Shown here piece after piece: positions 56,150 through 64,000 of a stretch of 64,000 nt of DNA. The translations under genes were made by a program, and so were the position numbers. This DNA is from Pisolithus tinctorius. Lineage: Eukaryota > Basidiomycota > Agaricomycetes > Boletales > Pisolithaceae. Numbering within the stretch: the first letter of the stretch is position 1; every line of letters starts with the position of its first letter. The stretch lies in NCBI GenBank assembly GCA_024663395.1, contig JANFAH010000044.1, forward strand, positions 248,001 to 312,000. Reading direction: 5' to 3'. Under the pieces are notes generated by a model that was not told the DNA's origin, searched no databases, and saw only the letters and a program-made list of their open reading frames with translations.

Positions 56150-56774
56150 AAGGGTTGAGTGCAGCCCCAGTTGCCAAACTCTCACTTTCTCCCATGCACA
56201 CCCTCTGCTTAGTCAGTGGGCTACCTGTGCATTTGCAGTGGCTGTGGGCCCAGCCACCTGCAAATTTTTCAGAATCAACATACATAGTACCTATCTCATG
56301 TTCCAAAGATCAACCAATTGAAATCTCTGGTTGCTCTGATATAACAGGATTGAAAACAGCCAGAAAACATCACACCATGCATCCCTCACTGGGTGCATGC
56401 CATATTTAATACCTCACCTGGATTCCCCATGTCTGCATCTATCTATGTACAAGATTTCAGGGCAGTCCAATTGGAATTGAATGAACAGGAATCCAATTAC
56501 ACTTCCCAGATACATGGGAAAACTCCAAAAGGCACAAATAAAATAGTGGAGATTACCAAAACATATCCAAAAGATTTGATTGCTTGCTCCCCAGTTGGGC
56601 TATGACTACCAGAATTGAGGTGTGGCATGGTGGAGCATGCTCCATGAAACTGGCATCATGTGCCTTGCAGTAGCATCCCCTCAAAGTGACAGAAATGTGA
56701 AAGTGGTCCAATGGTACACTTTGTAATGCTCATCACAAAGATGTAAATCACTACTAGACTTGGTGATCAGATGT
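56150..56774. other. Unassigned spacer between the 657-bp repeat and repeat M (right)
   Basis: No gene recognised. Apart from the AAATTTTTCAG word near 56260 it does not resemble the mirror spacer at 9756-10492. Confidence 0.45.
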
Positions 56775-59055
56775 GCCCATGTGCATTTCTGATGCTTTGA
56801 GATGGTTCTGTGACTCTCTGTCATGTGATCCCAGGTCACAAGACCATGGCAGTGACAGTCACATGATTACTCATCATGTGATTGGGGTAGCATCGCACTC
56901 TGAGGACACTGATGCATGTCACCATTACAGAAGTGATCACATGATTGCTGCACATGACCTTGCATCATGTGATCCTTTGTTATGTGACTTGACCACACCA
57001 CTCAATGCTACACTTTTTGTAGTCAATGGTAGTCAAAAATGCACACTATCAAAGTGTAGCAAGGCCTACACTACACAACACTAATAACTACTATTGTCAA
57101 AGTCGGACAACACCCCTGGCTTCCTCTTAGGGTGGAGTTGGAGCGGGTTGGGCTGTGGAGTACAGCAGTCAAAGTCTGAAGTGAATCTGACCACTGGGTG
57201 GTGAGATATTTGACGAACAGTGAGTGGAGGGGTATGAAGGAAAGTCTCAGAGCTGGAGATCAGAGGTTGGAGGTCAGATGAGAGGGCATTGGGTTCAGCT
57301 AGTGTGCTGCCCCTTGCATGAGCTCAGCCCTCATATTTCAGAGGTGGAGCAGACTCAGAGGAAGTGGAGACAAAACTCCAGAGGGGACTGAGAGGGAGTC
57401 AAAGGTGGGGACTTTATTCAATATTCATACTGATTACATTGGAGTACTATGCAGCCTTATATACAATGTAGGTCAAGGGCAGTACAGTGCAGAATGTAAA
57501 CCAATAAGTGTATAATGGGTTAGTAGTCCCCCCGACACAAGGGATAGAGGGTAGGGATGATGGGGACCTTAACTGAGACAAGGAAACTACTACAACAAGG
57601 AAGAGAGGGTAAATACCAAAGAAGTGGAAGAATGGAGAAAACTGACATGAGGGCAGAACCCTATCTAGAATGCAGGGCCACAAGTCTGACAGCCCATGTG
57701 ACCAACCCTAGGGCGGAGTTGAGCAGAGTTGGTCAGAACATGGACAGGGGACCTTGGAGAGGTGTGGAGATGTGTTGGGAGGGTTGGAGGAGCACAGGAA
57801 CACGTCGGAGGAGGGCGGAGAAGCGTGGGAACATGTCGGAGGAGGGCAGAGTAGGTGTTAGGGGCTTACATTGGTGTCATGGTCATGAGAACTATAGCCA
57901 GTACTGGTACTACATTACCACCCCAGGAAGTGTAAATGGAGTGATGTCATCCTAATAAATGTTGTAGCCCCTGATTGTACAATCATGACCATATGCTTAT
58001 CTTATCAGAAAGTGGAATTTTGGGTGAGAAAAACACAAAATACTTGGAAAAACACAATTGTTTACACTAAATGTCACTTCTCCACAGTTAAATGGAGACT
58101 CCCCATACCTGCTTGGAGATTCTCCCAACCCACTTGGAGATTCTCCACACTTGCATGGAGATTCCCCACACCTGCTTGGAGATTCTCCCAACTCACTTGG
58201 AGATTCTGCACACCTGCTTGGAGATCCCTAACTCACTTGGAGATTCCCCACACTTGCTTGGAGATTCCCCACACCTGCTTGGAGAATCTCCCAACCCACT
58301 TGGAGAATCTCCACACTTGCATGGAGATTCCCCACACCTACTTGGAGATTCTCCCAACTCACTTGGAGATTCTCCCAACTCACTTGGAGATTCTCCACAC
58401 CTGCTTGGAGATTCCCCCAACTCACTTGGAGATTCCCCACACCTGCTTGGAGATTCTCCCAACTCACTTGGAGATTCTCCACACTTGCTTGGAGATTCCC
58501 CATACCTGTTCAGAGAATCTCCCAACCCATTTGCTGAAAGCCTCATTTGGGTCCTTGTTAGTATGGGGAAAGTCCCATGGAGACCCTATTTCAGCTGGAG
58601 AAAGCACCATTTGGGTCTTTTTTTGCATGGAGAAAGGCCCATTAAGGCCCTATTTCAGCTGGAGAAACTCTCATTCTGGTCTATTTTTGCATGGAGAAAG
58701 TCCCATGGAGGTCCTATTTCAGCTGGAGAAACCCCTATTTGGGTCCTTTTTGGCATGGAGAATGTCCAATGGAGGTCCTATTTCAGCTGGGGAAACCCTC
58801 ATTTGGGTCCTTATTGGCATGGAGAAAGTCCAATGGAGACCCTATTTCAGCTGGAGAAAGGCCCATATAGACCCCAGTCACTCTGACATATTTGGGGAAA
58901 CATATATTAATTATGGAGAAATCCATAGGGGGCCTGGAGAAAAAACTTTCCCCACCAGTGGTTGGGGATACCCAACCTGTCAAGACCTCATAGGTATATA
59001 CATCTGTAGAAATATGTAGACCTAATAGGTCTCCAAAGGAGGTTGACTGAAGTGG
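56775..59055. repeat. Repeat M, right copy, split by a solo LTR
   Basis: Reverse complement of 2137-3425. 56775-57094 matches the TCATGTGA-rich part, 57895-58090 the unique and AT-rich parts, 58095-58530 the expanded 20-22 bp array, 58555-58870 the 63-66 bp array. A 344-codon frame (57985-59019) stays open through both arrays because unit lengths are near multiples of three. Frames are open on other readings too, so I do not call a gene. Confidence 0.8.
57095..57890. mobile_element. Solo LTR 1 (796 bp)
   Basis: Starts TGTCAAAGTCGG and ends GGTCATGAGA, flanked by ACTAT (57090-57094, 57891-57895). The uninterrupted target is seen in the left copy of repeat M (near 3110). Shares an internal block, CATTGGGTT ... 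CCTTGCATGA ... TATTTCAGAG, with solo LTR 2. It contains a TATATAC near 57460, a possible TATA-like signal. Confidence 0.88.
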
Positions 59056-60180
59056 AGCCTGGCCCATCTGAGCCTCCCACACTGGCTCTGTGATATGGGG
59101 TAGGGTTTGGTTCCTATGGTCTGATAACAAGACTAATGAAGCATCATATAGGATCTACATTGGGATAATCTTCCAAGCCATCCTCACATGCAAGAGGCTG
59201 GCCCAGCCCAGCAGTCTTTTTCCAGATGACAAGTGAGTATCCAGGTCTCTGACCGTCAGTAACAAGACTAAGGAAAAATTATGTAGGATTCTCAGGGTGA
59301 CTGTATCAACTATTGTGATCCTGGCCCATCTAATATCCCATATCATGTGAGTAATTCAATTTTGCAGAGGTTTCACTGTCAACTTGCATTCTCTCTAGGC
59401 ATTACCTTCTGGCCACTGCAATCAATTTCCTCCATCTTGCCAAGGATTCCATCATGTTCTGTCTTGAACCAACCATCCTTACTACAATGGTCCATATACT
59501 GATGACTACTACCCTCCAAACCAGTTGGGTGAACCTCATTGGCTTAACAGGGGTAATGCTGCACAATATGAGGATGACTTCACTGGGGAGTATATAAATG
59601 AAGATTACTACTAGTGTAGTTTTTGCTTCCCCTATAACATTTTTGTCATGCACCACTTGTATATTGATGTTGCTGGCATCAGTGATGATGTTGCCATCAG
59701 ATTCAGGGGACAAGTCTGCAGCTCTCCACTCAGTCCTGCACCTTTCCTATTGCTTTTCACACCACTTGTTCCCCTTGCTGAGACCTCTCTGGGGGGCCTC
59801 TTTTGTCTAATTCCATGCAGCCACTATTGAGATATCACCATTTTTGTGTTTGGAGGGCAGTGAGACAGTTTCATGCATAGCTCAGGATCCTATGGTCCAA
59901 TCATGGTGGCTCCTTTTTTTCTGTGTTTATCTATGAGTACCTGACTGCCTTCCTGAGGCCTGTATCAATCACCCCAGCTGTTGTCCTGAGGTCATCACCT
60001 GCTTGTTCACTTGCCTGGAGTTACCCCTATCATCTTGGGGCTGTATCTTGGTGGTTTCTCTGACACATCTCTCGATTTTTTGCAGACTTGCACTACTAGA
60101 TGATGACTCCCTGCAGATGTCTAGATTGTTGTGATTGGTGCAGTAGTTATGGAGATGTTCACATTTTTGTGGCAAGGCCC
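59056..60180 (+). pseudogene. Unrecognised decayed sequence with internal duplication
   Basis: Two related stretches begin AACAAGACTAA (59126, 59258). Plus-strand frames give hydrophobic helices (for example F-L-H-L-A-K-D-S-I-M-F, near 59428), suggesting a former membrane protein, but I cannot name the family. The part 59740-60010 is repeated in diverged form at 60920-61190, beyond solo LTR 2. Confidence 0.35.
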
Positions 60181-60185
60181 ACCCC

Positions 60186-60899
60186 TGTCAAGTCCAGGCC
60201 TACTCTGACCAACTCTGACACTATACAAGGTCTAGAGAAGGGTTCGGAAGCAAGTCCGACACAGAAGAACAGAACTCCAACTAGCGGAGTGTCAGCAGGA
60301 ACGAAGACTGCTGAAGCAAAGGTGGAGTGGAGTGAGGGCATTGGGTTTAGCTCATGCGCTACCCCCTTGCATGATCTCAGCCCTCGTATTTCAGAGGGAG
60401 AGTACAGACAGAGAGTCAGAGATAACTCTGACAGGCAGAAGATGGAATCAGAGGGAGTAGGAACTAAGTTGATATTCGTACTGAAGAACAGCAGAGTACA
60501 GTACATGTTTTTATACTGCTACAGAGGTACAGTAACCGGAATCGGAACTGACATACGGAGACTCATAAATTTTCAAGTAAAATCTCCTGGACGACGAATG
60601 AAGGGTAGACGGAGGACATACGAATGGGTAACACAGAACATCCAGAAAAGGAAATAGTCCAGGTGCTGGACCATGTGGTGAGTGCACTGCGGAGTACCTG
60701 ACTGCGAAGGTAGTCACATGACCCCTCAGAGAACAGACCGCTCAGTCTGGTAGGAGAGCAACACAAGTCCAACAGCAGTTGGAGTGGAGATGGTTCACAA
60801 CCAACAGAAGTTGGGCAGAGTTGGTGTGGAGTGAGTGGATGACTGGCGGAAAAGGTTGTGGAGTGAGCAAAGACCTAGAGTGAATGCACGGTTATGACA
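60186..60899. mobile_element. Solo LTR 2 (714 bp)
   Basis: Begins TGTCAAGTCC and ends GGTTATGACA, flanked by ACCCC (60181-60185, 60900-60904). Same family as solo LTR 1. CpG content is clearly higher than in its surroundings, so it is likely a younger insertion. Confidence 0.9.
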
Positions 60900-60904
60900 A
60901 CCCC

Positions 60905-61435
60905 TTGAGGTCCTCTCATCATACTTCATGCATATCCACACCACTTCTCTTGCTTTTTGAGCCACAAATCCCTCTCACTGACCCATTTCTGGGGTGCCCT
61001 TGTTCACCCAATTCTGCTTTCTTGTTGTTGAGATATTCCTGCTTTTGTGTTTGAAGGGTTTTGAGGCGGTTTAGCATATACCTCAGGATTGGGTGATCCA
61101 ATCAGCATTTTCCCTCTTTCTTCCTGATTGCCTGGGAGTCCTCTATCTGTAGTTTCATGTCAGTCACCCCAGCTGTTACTGTTTCATTTCAGTACTGGCC
61201 ACTTATCAATTCTTTGTTAGGGGCAGTCCAGAGTCAAATCACATATGGTACCAATGTCCATCACATGTCCATTGCTGTTAGGCACTGTACATGATGCCTC
61301 AATCTGTATATACAATTCCTGCAGTCCTAGCTACTGTGTTTGTGCCTTGTTTATCCTCATGTTACAGCTATTTTCACAACTGAGAGCAAGGCCAAATAAA
61401 CAAAATCACACACATGTAGTAGCTAAATGTTATAA
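60905..61435. repeat. Diverged copy of 59740-60010 and adjoining sequence
   Basis: Shared words include CACACCACTT, GAGATAT, TTTTGTGTTTG and CACCCCAGCTGTT in the same order as 59760-59985. No gene can be read in either copy. Confidence 0.5.
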
Positions 61436-61442
61436 CTTTGAT

Positions 61443-62405
61443 ATCTCAATCAATTCAAGTTGGATCACCACAATTTTTGCAGATTCAGAATCAGGGAAAT
61501 TAGATGTAGGTCCTGGTGTAAAAATTAGACTAGTTCTAGCACTATATAAGTCTGAAAAAGCATAGGCTGATTTCACATATACAATCAAAATTGCAAGTGA
61601 TCTGGGCATCTGTACACCTTAGCAAACCAATAGTGGTCTTCTATACATCAATTGTCCAGCAGGCTTTCAATGTTTTTTTGGGCAGTAGAGAGCCCTCTGC
61701 TTCCAGATGTTCATTGCACATATAAGTAAGATTGGAAGCCTATTGTTGCATATTTCTTCACACAAGATTCATATCCTTGGAGCCCTGTGTATCATCTAGA
61801 GAACAGTACCAAAAATATATGCAATTATGCAGTGTGTTGTTGTAATCTGAAGTTCTACACCTAGTATTGTCTTATCTACACTTGGTGGCTGCTTACCAAT
61901 CATGTGCTACCCCCTACCTGTGTCCCCTTGCCTCACATCTCAAGACTTGCTTCAAATAAAATCATAGTAGAAGGACATGAGATTGATAAGTAATACAACA
62001 CTTGAGACTTGCAGAGTATGATTGCTGGATACAATTTGAATAGCATTCTTTGGATGCCATGACTATTTCAAGCAATGATATGTATAGGACATTTGGAGCA
62101 CAGCATTGAGTGAACCTGATTATGTCAGCAACTACTCATGCATATGGCTACACCCACTCAAATGCATTTATTCACTGCTCACTGCTCATCTGGTCACTGA
62201 CTTTTCATCTCTGCACATATTTTTGGTACTGTTCTCTAGAAATTACACAGGGCTCAAAGGATATGAATCTTGTGTGAAGAATTATGCAATAATGGGCTCA
62301 CAATCTTGGTTATATGTGTAATGGACATCTGCAAGGCAGACCTGTTTCTCATTGCCCTGATTCTGAATCTCCAAAAATCATGGTGATCTGACTTGAACTG
62401 ATTGG
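61443..62405. repeat. Imperfect palindrome, about 960 bp
   Basis: 61443-61505 pairs with 62345-62405 (GATTCAGAATCAGGG and its complement), and 61700-61820 pairs with 62212-62330 (ACAAGATTCATATCC and its complement, GAGAACAGTACCAAAAATAT and its complement). The right arm lacks about 200 bp of the left. Likely a fold-back element or MITE remnant. No target duplication could be assigned. Confidence 0.7.
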
Positions 62406-62544
62406 TGCCATTGATTGAGCCTGTTATGTGACAATATATATCCCAATTGTGGGCAGAGGGCAATGTAAATGTCAGAGATACAGGGTAGGATGTTCAACAT
62501 TTGCCTCTGTGGCATTTGTATAACATTTCATTGGTGTCCAGAGG

Positions 62545-62710
62545 GTGAGATGGGATGTCCCAACATAGCCTGAGAGGCTGCTGTGGGACATCCCACTGGT
62601 TTCTGGAAGGGGGGATGGGATGTCCCAACATAGCCTGAAAGGCTGTTGTGGGACATCCCACTGGCTGCTGGAGGGGGGGGGGGGGGGGGGGTGGGATGTC
62701 CCAATGTAGC
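62545..62710. repeat. GGGATGTCCC dyad array and poly-G run
   Basis: Units of about 65 bp: GGGATGTCCCA ... GTGGGACATCCCACTGG, here nearly three copies. The last copy contains an uninterrupted run of about 20 G near 62676-62691. Related units recur at 63000-63145 and 63515-63560. Confidence 0.8.
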
Positions 62711-62714
62711 CTTA

Positions 62715-62995
62715 TGATGGAAATGTGACCAGAGCTGGGATTGAAGGAACTTCTTAGGTGTTAACCAGATGCTCTGACTGCTCAGCTCTGTATATTGTCT
62801 TGGTGATAGCATTAGTAGCATGGGGCATGGACCAGTGATGTGGGAACAAAACTATGTGGAGTGCAATGCACAGAATACACCATTGCCAACATGGTCCTTC
62901 AATCTGGGAATTTTTGGAGTGCAACAAGGGTGCATGCCTCCTATGATCATGCAAATGGTCTGATAGCATTTTGGCCTTGTGTTATGTGGAGAGTG
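62715..62995 (-). repeat. tRNA-derived retroposon, copy 2 (diverged)
   Basis: tRNA-like part at about 62726-62799 and body to about 62995, collinear with copy 1. The CATTTYCATCA tail is also present, so the downstream end agrees with copy 1. The B box is damaged. Confidence 0.6.
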
Positions 62996-62999
62996 GTGT

Positions 63000-63145
63000 G
63001 GGACATCTGGCCAGACAGGGGGGTGGGACATCCCAACTTAGCCTTAGAGGCTGCTGTGGGACATCCCACTGCTGGCCAGATGGTGGGGAGGGATGTCCCA
63101 ATGTAGGCATAGGAGCTGTTGTGGGACATCCCACTGGTTGCCAGA
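63000..63145. repeat. Second GGGATGTCCC dyad array
   Basis: Two to three units, directly continuous with tRNA-derived copy 3. Confidence 0.7.
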
Positions 63146-63149
63146 GGGG

Positions 63150-63500
63150 GAGGACCAGTCCTAAGATTGAACCAGTGACCTCCTAGGTATTTACCAGGTG
63201 CTGCAACCACTGAGCCATATGGTCTGGGTACTAGTGTCAGTAGCTTAGGGGCTTAGACTAGCACTGTGGGAACATATCTCCATGAAGTTAATGCACAGAA
63301 TGCACCATCTCCAATGTGGTCCCTTCATCTGGCCACTTTTGGAGTGTAAAAACAGTGCACACCCCCTAGGGTCATGCAAATGGTCTGATTGCCTTTTGAC
63401 CTTGTGTCATGTGATGGATCAGGATTTACTGCTGTGTTTCCAGGAGGCCTTACTATCAGCCACCTTGTGTCCATGTAACTCACATGATCTGGACTTACTG
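63150..63500 (-). repeat. tRNA-derived retroposon, copy 3
   Basis: tRNA-like part at about 63152-63224 (A box AGCTCAGTGG reads GGCTCAGTGG) and body 63225-63500, closely similar to 48445-48721. The tail after the tRNA is replaced by the dyad repeat. Confidence 0.65.
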
Positions 63501-64000
63501 TAGGCTTAGAGGCTGTTGTGGGACATCCCACTGCTTGGCAGAGGGAACAGTGGGATGTCCCATCCCAGCCTCAGAGGGCTATGATGGCACATCCTCCTAA
63601 GTTACCTTTGCAGACCAGCACAATGCCCCATGACAACCTCAGAGGCTCATCTGGGACATTCTGCCCTCTGCAGATGGTGTTGCAAAGGTGACCAACACCA
63701 TGTTCTATGCAGGGGACTTTGAGATATTGGCTGGTCACACAAGTGTTCAAAAACCATTCACTTCTTCCTTCATACAGTACAAAATTGCATGAGGTATAGA
63801 CACAAATTGATTGAATTTATTATTGCAATTTTCAAGGCAAATGTGGAGGCCAGGTGGGTCATCTCCCTGGCAACTAGTGAGATGTCCCAACACAGCAGAA
63901 TCACATTGCAAAGATGTACATGAAAAGTACTATTGTATACTACTATGCATGGTGGGATGGGAGGGGATGTATAGGTCAAAGGATACTTTGTGGATTAAAT
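63501..64000. other. Right end: dyad units, no gene seen
   Basis: One or two more GGGATGTCCC dyads (63515-63565), then sequence without a recognisable gene or repeat to the window end. Confidence 0.4.

Noticed and set aside
57985..59019. A repetitive-protein gene in repeat M
   Set aside because: Several frames on both strands are open over the same arrays, and the left copy does not preserve the same frame.

Overview
The window looks like transposon-dominated nuclear DNA of a mushroom-forming basidiomycete (Agaricomycetes). The reasons are: short GT-AG introns of about 46-65 bp; a Plavaka-type transposase, a CMC/Tnp2-type transposase and two expanded transposon-associated protein families that I know from agaricomycete genomes; fungal Ty3/Gypsy and Ty1/Copia elements; and fragments of fungal class V chitin synthase and of a SUB2/UAP56 DEAD-box helicase. 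I see no convincing intact single-copy host gene. Almost everything is a mobile element, a captured gene fragment or a decayed repeat. Most stop codons inside the recognisable genes are TGA where the family has arginine, and many Arg codons read Cys or His. That is the footprint of C-to-T change at CpG.

Layout. 1-2.1 kb: spliced but decayed gene of an agaricomycete transposon-associated family. 2.1-3.4 kb: a repeat (here called M) with two minisatellites. 3.5-9.75 kb: a full-length Ty3/Gypsy element (152-bp LTRs, minus strand). 10.5-11.15 kb: an AT-rich 657-bp repeat. 11.15-13.2 kb: truncated copy of a SUB2-carrying inverted-repeat element. 13.23-34.29 kb: a Copia element delimited by LTRs and a CCTAT target duplication, stretched to 21 kb by nested material. 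That material is a class V chitin synthase fragment (15-18 kb), a partial second copy (18 kb), a Plavaka transposase and its companion gene (18.8-25.1 kb) and a chromodomain Gypsy element (25.5-32.4 kb). The Copia element itself sits in the terminal repeat of a small DNA transposon (to 35.3 kb). 35.8-39.0 kb: second SUB2 element. 39.55-41.05 kb: almost perfect palindromic TA-flanked element. 42.9-51.0 kb: CMC/Tnp2 transposase split by a Copia derivative (45.1-49.0 kb), which itself carries a tRNA-derived retroposon in its primer-binding site. 51.3-55.5 kb: third SUB2 element with a 1.1-kb nested insertion. 55.5-59.05 kb: inverted copies of the 657-bp repeat and of repeat M, the latter split by a solo LTR. 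59-64 kb: duplicated unassigned sequence, a second solo LTR, an imperfect palindrome, tRNA-derived repeats and arrays of a GGGATGTCCC-type dyad.

How the parts relate. Clean target duplications (ACAT, AGCTG, CCTAT, ACTAG, ACTAT, ACCCC, AATGGTGTG, TA) let the nesting order be read. Repeat M, the 657-bp repeat and the SUB2 element occur at both ends of the window in mirror order about 40-56 kb apart. The most unusual object is the SUB2 element: at least three copies share 1.1-kb terminal inverted repeats that themselves contain the 3' part of the SUB2 gene, and the gene keeps its introns, so it was captured as genomic DNA. Homology calls rest on reading translated motifs by eye; no database search was possible.
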